Positions 29,397-40,420 of a stretch of 64,000 bases of DNA are shown here, one piece after another. Below the pieces are notes generated by a model. The model made no database searches and was not told the origin of the DNA. It saw only the letters and a list, made by a program, of their open reading frames with translations. The DNA comes from Neptuniibacter sp. CAU 1671. Its GTDB lineage: Bacteria > Pseudomonadota > Gammaproteobacteria > Pseudomonadales > Balneatricaceae. The translations under genes and the position numbers were made by a program. The stretch spans positions 186,001 through 250,000 of the forward strand of contig NZ_JARHUE010000005.1 of assembly GCF_029222905.1 (NCBI RefSeq), written 5' to 3'. Numbering within the stretch: the first letter of the stretch is position 1; every line of letters starts with the position of its first letter.

Positions 29397-29446
29397 TCGC
29401 TGTCACCACCGGAACGCCCCGGTGGTTTAGCTTCCGGAGCACCACC

Positions 29447-30391
29447 ATGTCAGAGCCGCTGAAAATTGTCTTTGCCGGCACCCCCGACTTTGCTGCCAGC
29501 AGTCTGCAGGCCTTACTGGATAGCCGCCATGAAGTGATTGGCGTCTATACCCAACCGGAACGTCCCGCCGGACGTGGCCGGACCCTGACCGCCAGTCCGG
29601 TAAAACAACTCGCACTCCAGCACAGTATCCCGGTTTATCAGCCGCAAACCCTGAAACAGCCTGAAGATCAGCAAACCCTGGCAGCGCTCAAACCGGATCT
29701 GATGGTGGTGGTCGCCTATGGCCTGCTGTTGCCACAGGCAGTGCTGGATATCCCGCGTCTGGGCTGTATCAACGTGCACGCATCCTTGCTGCCCCGCTGG
29801 CGCGGAGCCGCACCCATTCACCGAGCTATGCTGGCGGGCGACAGTGAAACCGGCGTCACCATCATGCAGATGGATGCCGGACTGGATACCGGCGCCATGC
29901 TCTACAAAACGCATTGCCCCATTAACCCCGATGAAACCAGCGGCCAGCTGCATGACAAACTGGCGCAGCAGGGTGCCGAAGCACTGGTCAGCTGTCTTGA
30001 TTTGATTCAACAGGGCACCGTGGTAGCTGAAGTCCAGAACGATGCTGAAGCCTGTTATGCGGAAAAACTCAGCAAACAGGAAGGTCAACTGAACTGGTCC
30101 AGCAGCGCCGCCGAACTTGATCGGAAAATACGCGGACTCTGCCCATGGCCGGTGGCGTTTTTTCAGTATCAGGAGCAGACCATCCGTGTCTGGCAGGCCC
30201 AACCCCTGACTGACCAGACTGGCATCCCCGGCAAGATTCTGGCGGCGGATAAATCCGGTATTGTGGTCGCCTGCGGCGAGGGCGCACTGCGTTTGCAACA
30301 GCTGCAGCTACCGGGCAAAAAACCGATGGCTGTAGCAGATATCCTGAATGCCCGGCAAGACAGTTTTGCCCCCGGCCTGCAGCTAATCTGA
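29447..30391 (+). CDS. fmt: Methionyl-tRNA formyltransferase
   Basis: 314 residues. Formylates initiator Met-tRNA using 10-formyl-THF. The N-terminal hydrolase fold has [13 protein letters not shown], the catalytic Asn-His in [20 protein letters not shown] and the aspartate in [16 protein letters not shown]-like sequence ([15 protein letters not shown]). The C-terminal OB domain begins near 205. It sits 51 nt after def and 20 nt before rsmB in the usual gammaproteobacterial order. Confidence 0.97.
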   Translation: MSEPLKIVFAGTPDFAASSLQALLDSRHEVIGVYTQPERPAGRGRTLTASPVKQLALQHSIPVYQPQTLKQPEDQQTLAALKPDLMVVVAYGLLLPQAVLDIPRLGCINVHASLLPRWRGAAPIHRAMLAGDSETGVTIMQMDAGLDTGAMLYKTHCPINPDETSGQLHDKLAQQGAEALVSCLDLIQQGTVVAEVQNDAEACYAEKLSKQEGQLNWSSSAAELDRKIRGLCPWPVAFFQYQEQTIRVWQAQPLTDQTGIPGKILAADKSGIVVACGEGALRLQQLQLPGKKPMAVADILNARQDSFAPGLQLI

Positions 30392-30410
30392 CCCAATACA
30401 GGTAGACACC

Positions 30411-31709
30411 ATGGCTGATAATGCCCGCCTGCTGGCCATTCAGGTACTGACTCCACTCCTGACCCAACGCGGCTCTCTCAGAACCCAACTGGCGGCGGTT
30501 GAAAGCCGCTGCCCGGATCAGGAGCGAGGCCTGTTACGTGAGCTCTGTTACGGTACCCTGCGTTATCTGCCTCAGCTTGATCAGCTACTCGCGCAACTGC
30601 TGCGCAAACCCTTTCAGGAAAAAGATCAGGACCTGCAGGCCCTGCTTCTACTCAGTATCTACCAGATCAGACACACCCGGGTACCTGACCATGCCTGCCT
30701 GAATGAAGCGGTAAACGCGACACGAGTGTTGGGCAAAGAGTGGGCCGGGAAACTGGTCAATGCTGTACTGCGCCGTTATCAGCGCGAGCACGATGATCTA
30801 GAGACCCAGTTGCAGGATAAGGCCAGTTTTAAATTCAACCACCCTGATTGGTTTGTCGCCAAACTGCAGCACAACTGGCCTGAACACTGGCAGGCGATTC
30901 TTGCCAACAATAATCTGGCAGCCCCTCTGACGCTGCGGGTAAACCTGTCAAAAATCAGCCGTGAAGACTACCTTGCTGCGCTCAAAACAGCCGGGATTGA
31001 TGCACAGACCACCCCATTCAGCCCCTATGGTCTGCGGCTGAGTGAATCCTGCAATGTCACTACATTACCCGGATTCGCCGATGGCTGGTTCAGTGTGCAG
31101 GATGAAGCAGCCCAGCTCGCCTGTGACCTGATGGACCTGTCGCCTGGCCAGCATGTGCTGGATGCCTGCGCCGCGCCCGGTGGCAAGCTATGCCATCTAC
31201 TGGAACACACCTCTGAACTGGATGTTGATGCGGTAGAACTTGAACCGGCCCGGGCACGACGCATTGAAGAAAACCTCAGCCGACTGCAACTGCAGGCAAC
31301 GCTGATCATCGGTGATGCCAGTAAACCAGACTGGTGGGACGGCCAGTTCTACGATCGCATTCTGCTGGATGCACCCTGCTCAGCCACCGGCGTGATCCGT
31401 CGCAACCCGGATATCAAACTGCTACGTCGGGGTGAAGATATTCATGCTTTAGCCCAATTACAGGCCGAAATACTGGATAACTGCTGGAAAATGCTGAAAC
31501 CCGGCGGCAAACTCCTGTATGCTACCTGCTCAATTTTCCCTCAGGAAAATGAGCGTCAGATCGAACGTTTTCTGGCGCGGCAGGCTGATAGCCAGCTCCA
31601 TCCAATAACAGCGGAATGGGGATTGGAACGGCCCGCCGGGCGGCAGTTGCTGCCACAGGCCGACGGGCATGACGGGTTCTTTTACGCCGTACTGGAAAAA
31701 ACAGGTTAA
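30411..31709 (+). CDS. rsmB: 16S rRNA (cytosine-967-C5)-methyltransferase
   Basis: 432 residues. An N-terminal NusB-like RNA-binding domain (about 1-135) precedes the SAM-dependent methyltransferase fold. Motif I is DACAAPGGKLCHLLE; the two catalytic-site cysteines are in LLDAPCSATGVIRR and LLYATCSIFPQEN. It methylates C967 of 16S rRNA. It is in the def-fmt-rsmB operon and followed by trkA after 39 nt. Confidence 0.97.
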   Translation: MADNARLLAIQVLTPLLTQRGSLRTQLAAVESRCPDQERGLLRELCYGTLRYLPQLDQLLAQLLRKPFQEKDQDLQALLLLSIYQIRHTRVPDHACLNEAVNATRVLGKEWAGKLVNAVLRRYQREHDDLETQLQDKASFKFNHPDWFVAKLQHNWPEHWQAILANNNLAAPLTLRVNLSKISREDYLAALKTAGIDAQTTPFSPYGLRLSESCNVTTLPGFADGWFSVQDEAAQLACDLMDLSPGQHVLDACAAPGGKLCHLLEHTSELDVDAVELEPARARRIEENLSRLQLQATLIIGDASKPDWWDGQFYDRILLDAPCSATGVIRRNPDIKLLRRGEDIHALAQLQAEILDNCWKMLKPGGKLLYATCSIFPQENERQIERFLARQADSQLHPITAEWGLERPAGRQLLPQADGHDGFFYAVLEKTG

Positions 31710-31748
31710 GCTTCTTTTAGATCACCGGGCAGTCGAAGCGACGTATTC

Positions 31749-33125
31749 ATGAAAATCATTATCCTTGGTGCAGGACAGGTGGGTGCTTCGTTGGCAGAGA
31801 ACCTGGCCAATGAGGACAACGACATCACTGTGGTGGATATGGACAGTGCACGCCTGAGAGAACTTCAGGATCGCCTGGATATCCGCACCGTCGAAGGTAA
31901 AGCCTCACACCCCTCGATTCTCGACCGAGCCGGCGCGCCCGATGCGGACATGATCATCGCCGTGACCAACTCAGATGAAGTCAACATGATCGCCTGCCAC
32001 CTGGGCCAGACCCTGTTCAAAACCCCGACTAAAATTGCCCGTGTCCGGGAACATGATTACCTGCACCGCAACGATCAGATCTTTGGTGAAAAAGGTATCG
32101 CCATTGACGTGCGGATCAGCCCTGAGCTGCTGGTAACCAAACATATCAAGCGCCTGATACAACACCCAGGCGCGCTGCAGGTGCTGGATTTTGCCGAAGG
32201 CAAAGCGCAGCTGGTGGCGGTCAAAGCGTATTATGGCGGCCCGCTGGTTGGACGCGAGATCTCCTATCTGCGCACCCATATGCCTAACGTGGACACCCGT
32301 GTTGCGGCCATCTTCCGGCGTGGCAGCCCGATCATCCCCAAAGGGGATACCGTGATCGAAGCGGACGATGAGGTATTTTTCATCGCCGCACGTAAAGATA
32401 TTCGCGCGGTAATGAGTGAAATGCGCCGTCTTGATCGTCCCTACAAGCGCATCATCATCGCGGGCGGCGGTAACATCGGCGCCCGTCTGGCCCAGACCAT
32501 CGAAGATTCCTATCAGGTCAAAATCATCGAGCGTGGTATTCAGCGCTGTAACTGGCTGGCCCGCAACCTCAGCAACACCATTGTTTTGCAGGGCAGTGCC
32601 TCTGACCGTGAATTGCTGATTGAAGAAAATATCGAAGACACCGATGTATTCTGCGCCCTGACCAATGACGACGAAGCCAACATCATGGCCTCCATGCTGG
32701 CCAAACGGCAGGGCGTGCGTACTGTGATGACCCTGATCAACAATCCCGCCTATGTGGATCTGGTGCAGGGCGGTGAAATTGATATCGCCATCTCACCTCA
32801 GCAGACCACCATCGGCGCATTGCTGACCCACGTGCGACGCGGGGATGTGGTCGAAGTGCACTCACTGCGACGCGGTGCAGCCGAAGCACTGGAAGCGGTG
32901 GCTCATGGCGACAAGTCCTCCTCCAAGGTAGTGGGACGTACCATCGAAGAGATCAATCTGCCACCCGGCACCACCATCGGCGCCGTGGTGCGCAACGATG
33001 AAGTGCTGATCGCCCACGACGATGTGGTGGTGGAGAGTGGCGACCACGTGATTCTCTTCCTGGTGGACAAAAAACGTATTACCGAAGTGGAACGTCTGTT
33101 CCAGGTTGGCCTCACTTTCTTCTGA
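31749..33125 (+). CDS. trkA: Trk potassium uptake regulator TrkA
   Basis: 458 residues forming two RCK units, each with an NAD-binding Rossmann domain: [19 protein letters not shown] at the start and [18 protein letters not shown] near 237, each followed by a TrkA_C domain (the last ends [21 protein letters not shown]). It is the cytosolic gating ring for TrkH, controlled by nucleotide binding. It is followed 15 nt later by trkH. Confidence 0.97.
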   Translation: MKIIILGAGQVGASLAENLANEDNDITVVDMDSARLRELQDRLDIRTVEGKASHPSILDRAGAPDADMIIAVTNSDEVNMIACHLGQTLFKTPTKIARVREHDYLHRNDQIFGEKGIAIDVRISPELLVTKHIKRLIQHPGALQVLDFAEGKAQLVAVKAYYGGPLVGREISYLRTHMPNVDTRVAAIFRRGSPIIPKGDTVIEADDEVFFIAARKDIRAVMSEMRRLDRPYKRIIIAGGGNIGARLAQTIEDSYQVKIIERGIQRCNWLARNLSNTIVLQGSASDRELLIEENIEDTDVFCALTNDDEANIMASMLAKRQGVRTVMTLINNPAYVDLVQGGEIDIAISPQQTTIGALLTHVRRGDVVEVHSLRRGAAEALEAVAHGDKSSSKVVGRTIEEINLPPGTTIGAVVRNDEVLIAHDDVVVESGDHVILFLVDKKRITEVERLFQVGLTFF

Positions 33126-33140
33126 TAACGGGCGGGGCTG

Positions 33141-34589
33141 ATGCACTTCAGAGTCATACTACGCATTCTGGGCATACTGCTGATGATCTTCAGCCTCAGC
33201 CTGTTGCCTCCGTTGGCAATTTCGTTCATCTACAAAGACGGCGCTGACTTAGCGTTTATCACCGGCTTCCTGATCACGCTTATCACCGGCTTTCTGATCT
33301 GGCTGCCGGTACAACGGGTCAGAAAAGACCTGCGGACCCGCGATGGCTTTCTGATCACGGTGTTGTTCTGGGTGGTACTGGGGCTGTTTGGTGCATTCCC
33401 GCTGATGCTGGCGGACAGTCCTAACCTGAGTTTTGTTGATGCGGTCTTTGAGTCCCTGTCGGGGCTGACTACCACCGGTGCCACCGTAATTACCGGCATC
33501 GATTATCTGCCGGAGTCGGTGCTGTTTTACCGCCAGCAACTGCAGTGGCTGGGAGGCATGGGTATCATCGTTCTGGCGGTGGCCATTCTGCCGATGCTGG
33601 GCATCGGGGGCATGCAGCTCTACCGTGCAGAAACGCCGGGGCCGGTAAAAGACTCCAAACTGACACCGCGTATTACGGAAACCGCCAAGGCGCTCTGGTA
33701 TATCTACCTGTCGCTGACCATCGCCTGTGCGCTGGGATACTGGCTGGCGGGCATGACCCTGTTTGATGCGGTGGGGCACAGCTTCTCCACCGTAGCGATT
33801 GGCGGTTTTTCGACCCATGACGCCAGCATTGGTTATTTTGATTCGGTAGTCATCGAATCGATCTGTGTATTTTTCATGGTGATCTCAGCGGTCAACTTTG
33901 GTTTGCATTTCTTTGCCTGGCGCCAGCGCACCCTGCTGCACTACTTCACTGATCCGGAATTTAAATTTTACCTGCTGACACTCGGCGTGATTACCTTTAT
34001 CACTTTATTTGTTCTGGTGGTGACTAACACCTACGGCCCGGAAGAATCATTGCGCAAGGCCGTGTTTGAGGTGGTTTCCGTCGCCACTACCACCGGTTTT
34101 GCCACCGCCGACTTTGCCCACTGGCCGGTCATGCTGCCGTTTTTGCTCTTTGTCTGCGCCTTTGCGGGTGGTTGTGCCGGCTCCACCGGGGGCGGCATGA
34201 AAGTTATTCGCGTCCTGTTGATCCTGAAACAGGGTTACCGTGAAATTCAGCGTTTGGTACATCCCAATGCAATCATTCCGGTAAAACTGGGCAAAAAACC
34301 GATCTCGGAAAAGGTACTGGAAGCGGTCTGGGGCTTTTTCTCGGTGTACCTGATTGTGTTTGTGGTGATGCTGATTGCGCTGATGGCCACCGGCCTGGAT
34401 CAGGTCACCGCCTGGTCTGCAGTAGGCGCAACCCTCAACAACCTGGGCCCGGGCCTGGGTGAAGTAGCAACACATTATGGCGACCTGAACGATACCGCCA
34501 AATGGGTGCTCTGCGTGGCCATGCTGTTAGGCCGATTGGAAGTATTCACCCTGCTGGTATTGTTCACACCGGCGTTCTGGCGGCGATAA
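33141..34589 (+). CDS. trkH: Trk potassium transporter membrane subunit TrkH
   Basis: 482 residues of inner-membrane protein with about ten transmembrane helices and four pore-loop repeats. Filter-like segments include LSGLTTTGATV, FSTVAIGGFSTHD, VATTTGFATADFA and ATLNNLGPGLG. It mediates K+ uptake driven by the proton motive force together with TrkA encoded just upstream. Last gene of the def-trkH run; the coding sequence ends 114 nt before glyQ. Confidence 0.97.
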   Translation: MHFRVILRILGILLMIFSLSLLPPLAISFIYKDGADLAFITGFLITLITGFLIWLPVQRVRKDLRTRDGFLITVLFWVVLGLFGAFPLMLADSPNLSFVDAVFESLSGLTTTGATVITGIDYLPESVLFYRQQLQWLGGMGIIVLAVAILPMLGIGGMQLYRAETPGPVKDSKLTPRITETAKALWYIYLSLTIACALGYWLAGMTLFDAVGHSFSTVAIGGFSTHDASIGYFDSVVIESICVFFMVISAVNFGLHFFAWRQRTLLHYFTDPEFKFYLLTLGVITFITLFVLVVTNTYGPEESLRKAVFEVVSVATTTGFATADFAHWPVMLPFLLFVCAFAGGCAGSTGGGMKVIRVLLILKQGYREIQRLVHPNAIIPVKLGKKPISEKVLEAVWGFFSVYLIVFVVMLIALMATGLDQVTAWSAVGATLNNLGPGLGEVATHYGDLNDTAKWVLCVAMLLGRLEVFTLLVLFTPAFWRR

Positions 34590-34703
34590 GTCCGTTCATT
34601 TCATCAATCCGGATGAATCTTGTCCGATCTGCGCAGGAATGCAGCAGTCCCGCATTTTTTTGTTGTATAATTTCGCCCTTATTTTCAGGCCAATGAATTG
34701 CAA

Positions 34704-35669
34704 ATGGTGAATTCTGTGACAAACAAGGCAATGCCAGACGTCAGCACATTTCAGGGACTGATCCTTGCGCTGCAGGAATACTGGGCAGAGCAGGGCTGTG
34801 TGATCGTGCAACCCCTCGACATGGAAGTCGGAGCAGGTACTTTCCATCCCGCAACCTTTCTGCGTGCGATCGGACCCGAGACCTGGCGTTCCGCCTATGT
34901 CCAGCCAAGCCGCCGTCCAACCGACGGACGCTACGGCGAAAACCCAAACCGTTTGCAGCACTACTACCAGTTTCAGGTGGTACTGAAGCCCTCTCCGGAC
35001 AATATTCAGGAGCTCTATCTGGGCTCATTGCAGCGCATGGGCGTTGATCTGAGCATCCACGACGTTCGCTTTGTCGAAGACAACTGGGAATCTCCGACGC
35101 TGGGTGCCTGGGGTCTCGGCTGGGAGGTCTGGCTAAACGGCATGGAAGTGACTCAGTTCACCTACTTCCAGCAGGCGGGCGGTCTGGAGTGTTATCCGGT
35201 CACTGGCGAGATTACCTACGGCCTGGAACGTATCGCCATGTATCTGCAGAACGTGGACAGCGTGTACGACCTGATCTGGGCCAAGAACCCGGACGGCTCC
35301 GTGGTGACCTACGGCGACGTGTTCCACCAGAACGAAGTGGAGATGTCCGCCTATAACTTCGAACAGGCCGATGTCCCTGCACTGTTTGGCAATTTTGATC
35401 ATTACGAAAAAGAGTGTGAAAAGCTGCTGGCTGCCGGCCTGCCGCTGCCCGCCTATGAAATGGTTCTGAAAGCCTCTCACACCTTTAACCTGCTGGACGC
35501 CCGCCATGCGATCTCGGTCACAGAGCGTCAGCGTTTTATCCTGCGGGTTCGCACGCTGGCACGCAGCGTTGCTCATGCTTATTTTGATGCCCGCAAGGCA
35601 CTCGGTTTCCCGTTGGCACCGGAAGCACTGCGTCAGGAAGTACTGGCCAACTGCGAGGAGAGCAACTGA
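34704..35669 (+). CDS. glyQ: Glycyl-tRNA synthetase alpha subunit
   Basis: About 321 residues. Catalytic alpha chain of the alpha2-beta2 class II glycyl-tRNA synthetase. Diagnostic blocks: [59 protein letters not shown] and [17 protein letters not shown]. Several in-frame starts exist (ATG 34704, GTG 34716, ATG 34731), none with a strong ribosome binding site; homology is clear from about PDVSTFQG, so the true start may be shorter. It overlaps glyS (TGATG). Confidence 0.96.
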   Translation: MVNSVTNKAMPDVSTFQGLILALQEYWAEQGCVIVQPLDMEVGAGTFHPATFLRAIGPETWRSAYVQPSRRPTDGRYGENPNRLQHYYQFQVVLKPSPDNIQELYLGSLQRMGVDLSIHDVRFVEDNWESPTLGAWGLGWEVWLNGMEVTQFTYFQQAGGLECYPVTGEITYGLERIAMYLQNVDSVYDLIWAKNPDGSVVTYGDVFHQNEVEMSAYNFEQADVPALFGNFDHYEKECEKLLAAGLPLPAYEMVLKASHTFNLLDARHAISVTERQRFILRVRTLARSVAHAYFDARKALGFPLAPEALRQEVLANCEESN

Positions 35670-37720
35670 TGGCACAGCACGATTTTCTGGTAGAACTGGG
35701 CACTGAAGAGCTGCCACCTAAAGCGCTGAAAACCCTGTCTGATGCCTTCACTCAAGGCATTGTTGCCGGACTGGCTGAAGCCGGTGTGTTGCACGGCGAA
35801 GTGATCAGCTATGCATCACCACGCCGACTGGCCACACTGATTCGCGCGGTGGATGAAAAACAAGCCGATCGTGATATTGAAAAACGCGGACCTTCCGTCA
35901 AAGCACCTGAACAGGCGGTCGAAGGTTTTGCCCGCTCCTGCGGTGCCACGCTGGATCAGTTGCAGACCGAATCTACCGCCAAAGGCGATTACTACGTCTT
36001 CCGTGCCACCGAAGCAGGCAAAGCCACCACCGCGTTGCTGCCGGCACTGGTCGATCAGTCTCTGGCTAAACTGCCGATCCCCAAGCGCATGCGCTGGGGT
36101 GCCTCACGGGTTGAGTTTGTCCGCCCGGTACACTGGCTGGTGATGCTGTTTGGTGATGAAGTGGTGGATTGCGAAATCCTGGGCCTGACCTCTGGCCGCA
36201 AAACCCGTGGCCACCGTTTCCACTACAACCACGAGATCGAACTGATCAGCCCATCTGAATATGTAGAAAATCTGCGTACTCCGGGCCACGTGGTGGCTGA
36301 TTTTGCTGAGCGTCGTGAGCAGATCCGCCAGCAGATCATTGCCGAGGGTGAAAAACTCGGTGGTGTCACCCAGATTGATCCTGACCTGCTGGATGAAGTG
36401 ACCGCCCTGAACGAATGGCCTGTCGCACTCACCGGTCGTTTTGAAGAACGTTTCCTGGACGTGCCCGCGGAAGCCCTGATCTCTTCCATGAAAGAGCATC
36501 AGAAATACTTCCACGTACTGGATGCCCAGCACAACCTGATGCCGAACTTCATCACCATTGCCAACATCGTTTCTAACGATCCGCGGCAGGTGGTTGAGGG
36601 TAACGAAAAGGTGATTCGCCCACGTCTGTCAGATGCGGCGTTTTTCTTTGAAACCGATAAGAAAACCACGCTGGAATCCCGGGTCGAAAAACTCAAGGAC
36701 ATCGTTTTCCAGAACGAACTGGGCACCCTGCACAACAAAGCCACCCGCATCAGTTCTCTGGCCGGCGTCATTGCTGAGCAGCTGAGTGCAGACAAGGCTA
36801 AAGCCGAACGTGCTGGCCTGCTGTGTAAAGCCGACCTGATGACCGATATGGTCTACGAATTCACCGATCTGCAGGGCCTGATGGGTTACCACTACGCACT
36901 GCATGATGGCGAAGATGAAGAGGTGGCACTGGCGCAGAATGAACATTACATGCCGCGTTTTGCCGGTGATGAACTGCCGACAACCGCCTCCGGTATCGCC
37001 GTGGCCATCGCCGACCGCCTGGATACCCTGACCGGTCTGTTTGGCATCAATCAGCCACCGACAGGCTCCAAGGATCCATTTGCCCTGCGCCGCGCGGCGC
37101 TGGGCGTACTGCGTATCATTGTGGAGCGCGAACTGGATCTGGATCTGCGTCAGTTGCTGACCATTGCTGCCGACAATCACACCTCGCTGCCGGGCCGTGA
37201 AGGTCTGGAAGACAAGGTGCTGGATTTCATGCTGGACCGTTTCCGTGCCTGGTATGAAGATGCTGGCATCCCGGTTGGTGTGTTCCTGTCAGTGATGGCA
37301 CTGAAACCCAGCCGCCCGCTGGATTTTGATCGCCGCGTTAAGGCCGTCAGCCACTTCCGTAACCTGGTGGAAGCGGAAGCACTGGCTGCTGCGAACAAGC
37401 GCGTATCCAATATCCTGAGTAAACAGGGTTCGTTGCCACAGTCCGAAGTCAACACGACACTGCTGACTGAAAAAGCCGAGCAGGCGCTGGCGGATGCCAT
37501 CGCAACTCAGCAGGCAGCACTGGAGCCGCTGTTCGCCGCAGGCAACTATCAGGCAGCCCTGGAATCCCTGTCCGCCCTGCGTGAGACTGTGGATGCCTTC
37601 TTTGAAGACGTGATGGTGATGGCTGAAGATGAAGCAGTGCGCAACAACCGTCTGGCGCTGCTGAACCAGCTACGCGGCCTGTTCCTGGGCGTTGCCGATA
37701 TATCACTGCTGGGCAGCTAA
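35669..37720 (+). CDS. glyS: Glycyl-tRNA synthetase beta subunit
   Basis: 683 residues. The beta chain begins with the family signature DFLVELGTEELPPKAL and contains KRMRWGASRVEFVRPVHWLV, an HD-like region (MTDMVYEFTDLQGLMG) and a C-terminal anticodon-binding helical domain (about 570-683). It supports tRNA recognition by GlyQ. Its ATG overlaps the glyQ stop. A strong terminator follows immediately. Confidence 0.97.
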   Translation: MAQHDFLVELGTEELPPKALKTLSDAFTQGIVAGLAEAGVLHGEVISYASPRRLATLIRAVDEKQADRDIEKRGPSVKAPEQAVEGFARSCGATLDQLQTESTAKGDYYVFRATEAGKATTALLPALVDQSLAKLPIPKRMRWGASRVEFVRPVHWLVMLFGDEVVDCEILGLTSGRKTRGHRFHYNHEIELISPSEYVENLRTPGHVVADFAERREQIRQQIIAEGEKLGGVTQIDPDLLDEVTALNEWPVALTGRFEERFLDVPAEALISSMKEHQKYFHVLDAQHNLMPNFITIANIVSNDPRQVVEGNEKVIRPRLSDAAFFFETDKKTTLESRVEKLKDIVFQNELGTLHNKATRISSLAGVIAEQLSADKAKAERAGLLCKADLMTDMVYEFTDLQGLMGYHYALHDGEDEEVALAQNEHYMPRFAGDELPTTASGIAVAIADRLDTLTGLFGINQPPTGSKDPFALRRAALGVLRIIVERELDLDLRQLLTIAADNHTSLPGREGLEDKVLDFMLDRFRAWYEDAGIPVGVFLSVMALKPSRPLDFDRRVKAVSHFRNLVEAEALAAANKRVSNILSKQGSLPQSEVNTTLLTEKAEQALADAIATQQAALEPLFAAGNYQAALESLSALRETVDAFFEDVMVMAEDEAVRNNRLALLNQLRGLFLGVADISLLGS

Positions 37721-37737
37721 ACTCTGCCCGAAATAAA

Positions 37738-37770
37738 AAAGGCCGCGGGGTAACCCAGCGGCCTTTTTTT
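37738..37770. terminator. Bidirectional intrinsic terminator between glyS and argA
   Basis: AAAGGCCGC and GCGGCCTTT form a stem around an 11-nt loop, with an A run on one side and a T run on the other, so it can act for glyS (plus) and argA (minus), which converge here. Confidence 0.85.
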
Positions 37771-37785
37771 GTATCCATAACCTGC

Positions 37786-39123
37786 TCAGAGGCTCTTGAT
37801 AAAAACCTTGGAGTTACGCTGCAGGTTGTACATTGCCTTTTTCGAACCCGGTAACTGGTCGATATCAGCCGGTACAAACCCCCGCTCCAGAAACCAGTGT
37901 GCGGTTTTGGTGGTCAGTACAAACAACGAATGAATGCCCTGCGCTTCTGCCTGAGCCTCAATCAGCTTCAATAGCTGATCACCCCGACTGCCGCCTTTGT
38001 ACTCGCCGGAAACCACCACACAGGCCAACTCAGCCATCTGCTGCTCCGGAAAAGGATACAACGCCGCACAGCCAATCACCGCACCGTCCCGTTCAATCAG
38101 GGTAAAGCGCTCGATTTCATTCTCCAGAATCTCGCGGGAACGACGCACCAGCGTACCATCCTGCTCCAGTGGATGAATCAATTCCAGAATCGCACCGACA
38201 TCCTCAATCGAGGCCTGACGCAAAACCTCATAGGACTCCGGCAGAATCATGGTGCCGGAGCCTTCACGGGTAAACAGTTCAGCCAGCAGCGCGCCATCGG
38301 TCTGATAGCTGATCAGATGACAGCGTTTAACGCCCGAACGACAGGCCTTAACCGCGGCATCCAGATGCCGCGACAGCTCGGTATGCGGTTGCTGCGGATC
38401 AGTCAGCGACGTCAGGTAATTGGCCACCAGCCGCTCCGCCGTGCGGGTCAACAACTCACTGCGCAGGGTGCCGGTGCTGTCCAGCACACCAGACTCACTG
38501 CCAAACAGAATCAGCTTGTCCGCTTCCAGTGCCGCCGCCGCGCAGGTAGCCACATCTTCCACCGCCAGATTGAAAATCTCACCGGTGGGGGAATAACCCA
38601 AATGTGACAGCAAAACAATATTGCCGCCATCCAGTTGCTGCCGGATGCCCTTGGCATCCATCCGGCGCACTTCGCCGGTATGGGCCATATCCACCCCGTC
38701 CAGCACACCCACCGGTTTGGCCGTCACAAAGTTGCCGGACACCACCTTGATGCGTGCGCCCGCCATCGGCGTATTGGGCAGCCCCAGCGACAACCGCGCT
38801 TCAATTTCAGCCCGCACTACGGCGGCTGCCTCAATCACGCAGTTGAGGGTTTCCACATCCGTAATGCGCAGATGGTGATGCAAACGGGAAGGGATCTGTT
38901 TCTGCTGCAACCGTTCACCAATCTGAGGGCGAGAGCCATGCACCAGAATCAGACGTACGCCGAGACTGTTCAGCAGCGCAATGTCATGCACGATGTTGGC
39001 GAAATTGGCATCCGCCACAGTTTCACCATCCAGCATCAGCACAAAGGTGTTTCCCCGATGCGCATTGATGTAGGGCGATGAGTGACGGAACCAGTTTACG
39101 TAGTCTTCTGTAGCCTTATTCAC
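37786..39123 (-). CDS. argA: N-acetylglutamate synthase
   Basis: 445 residues, the classical ArgA layout: an amino acid kinase-like domain (about 25-290, with NTFVLMLDGETVAD and LVHGSRPQIGERL) that senses arginine, fused to a GNAT acetyltransferase domain (about 300-445, with CVVVSGEYKGGSRGDQLLKLIEAQA-type acetyl-CoA loop). First step of arginine synthesis. The start is GTG. It lies 15 nt downstream of argE on the same strand, so arginine genes are paired here. Confidence 0.96.
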   Translation of the reverse strand: MNKATEDYVNWFRHSSPYINAHRGNTFVLMLDGETVADANFANIVHDIALLNSLGVRLILVHGSRPQIGERLQQKQIPSRLHHHLRITDVETLNCVIEAAAVVRAEIEARLSLGLPNTPMAGARIKVVSGNFVTAKPVGVLDGVDMAHTGEVRRMDAKGIRQQLDGGNIVLLSHLGYSPTGEIFNLAVEDVATCAAAALEADKLILFGSESGVLDSTGTLRSELLTRTAERLVANYLTSLTDPQQPHTELSRHLDAAVKACRSGVKRCHLISYQTDGALLAELFTREGSGTMILPESYEVLRQASIEDVGAILELIHPLEQDGTLVRRSREILENEIERFTLIERDGAVIGCAALYPFPEQQMAELACVVVSGEYKGGSRGDQLLKLIEAQAEAQGIHSLFVLTTKTAHWFLERGFVPADIDQLPGSKKAMYNLQRNSKVFIKSL

Positions 39124-39138
39124 GCGGCTAAAACCTTT

Positions 39139-40290
39139 TTACAGACAGTAAGTTGCAATCATTTTTTCCAATAGTGCCACTGTAGGCTCGATCTGACTAA
39201 AAGCCAAATATTCATCCGGCTGATGCGCCTGATCAATGCTGCCGGGCCCCAGCACAATGGTATCCATGCCCAGATCCTGCAGGAACGGCGCCTCGGTACC
39301 GAACGCCACCGACTGGGCCTGATAACCGGTCAGCTTCTCAGCCATTTTCACCAGATCAGAATCCTTCTGGTTAGCAAACGGCGGTATGCCCGGGAACAGC
39401 GCCTCAGTGGTAAGGATTACGCCATGGGCTTCTGCAATCGGTGTCAGCCGTCGGGTCACATCTTCGCGCAGGTTTTCCAGATTCATGCCGGGCAACGGAC
39501 GCAGGTCATATTCCAGTTCACAGCGGGCACAGATCCGGTTGGGGTTGTCACCGCCGTGAATACAGCCCAGATTCATAGTGGGTTCGGCAATTTTAAAATC
39601 ACTGTTACGAAAATCCCGCTGCAGCTCCTGGCGGAAACTCACCAGTTCATTCAGCACATCCCGCATCGCCTCCAGCGCGCTGGCGCCCAGTGACGGATCA
39701 GACGAATGCCCGGCACGCCCCTGGATTCTCACTGCTTCCATCATCATGCCTTTGTGCATGTAGATCGGCTGCATAGAGGTCGGCTCACCGATAATGGCGT
39801 AGCGTGCCTTGGGTTTACCGGCCTCGGCCAGCGCCCGGGCACCGCACATAGAGCTCTCCTCGTCTGCCGTCGCCAGAATAATCAAAGGCTGCTGCAGCGG
39901 CTGATCAACAAACTTACGCGCCGCCTCAATCGCAATCGGGAAAAAGCCCTTCATGTCACAGGTACCCAAGCCATAAAAACGGTTGTCTTTTTCTGTCAGC
40001 TTGAAGGGGTCACTGTTCCAAAGCTCCGGATTACAGGGCACGGTGTCGGTATGACCGGACAACACTAAGCCCCCGGGACCGGTACCCAGCGTCGCAATCA
40101 GATTCGCTTTACCGGGTTGACCCGGAATGGGCATAACCTCAGTCCGAAACCCCAGACTGCTCAGCCAGCCTTCCAGTTTTTCAATGACGCCCAGATTGCT
40201 CTGATCGAGATCCGCTCGGGTGCAACTGATCGATGGCGATGCGATCAATTCATTGAGCATGGCGACCAGGGACGGGCAGGGGGTGGACAT
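39139..40290 (-). CDS. argE: Acetylornithine deacetylase (M20 family)
   Basis: 383 residues from the ATG at 40290, 8 nt after GAGG; an in-frame extension to 40395 is dissimilar to the family. Zinc-dependent removal of the acetyl group from N-acetylornithine. Ligands and catalytic residues are visible in LSGHTDTVPC, GLGTCDMKGFF, ATADEESSMCGA and the final H of IDQAHQPDEYL. It is next to argA, consistent with linear arginine synthesis. Confidence 0.96.
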   Translation of the reverse strand: MSTPCPSLVAMLNELIASPSISCTRADLDQSNLGVIEKLEGWLSSLGFRTEVMPIPGQPGKANLIATLGTGPGGLVLSGHTDTVPCNPELWNSDPFKLTEKDNRFYGLGTCDMKGFFPIAIEAARKFVDQPLQQPLIILATADEESSMCGARALAEAGKPKARYAIIGEPTSMQPIYMHKGMMMEAVRIQGRAGHSSDPSLGASALEAMRDVLNELVSFRQELQRDFRNSDFKIAEPTMNLGCIHGGDNPNRICARCELEYDLRPLPGMNLENLREDVTRRLTPIAEAHGVILTTEALFPGIPPFANQKDSDLVKMAEKLTGYQAQSVAFGTEAPFLQDLGMDTIVLGPGSIDQAHQPDEYLAFSQIEPTVALLEKMIATYCL

Positions 40291-40420
40291 ACGGTAATCC
40301 TCTATGTTGATACCTCGTCTCATTGTGCCAGTTTGCGACAAAATATCTATTGGTCTGCGCATATTCGGCGCCCGGCTTGAGGTAGACTTATACAAAAACA
40401 GGGATCTTGATGTTTAGCCC

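Noticed and set aside
29405-29426. ACCACCGG / CCGGTGGT hairpin between def and fmt as a terminator
   Set aside because: There is no U tract and the genes belong to a conserved operon; at most a pausing or processing site.
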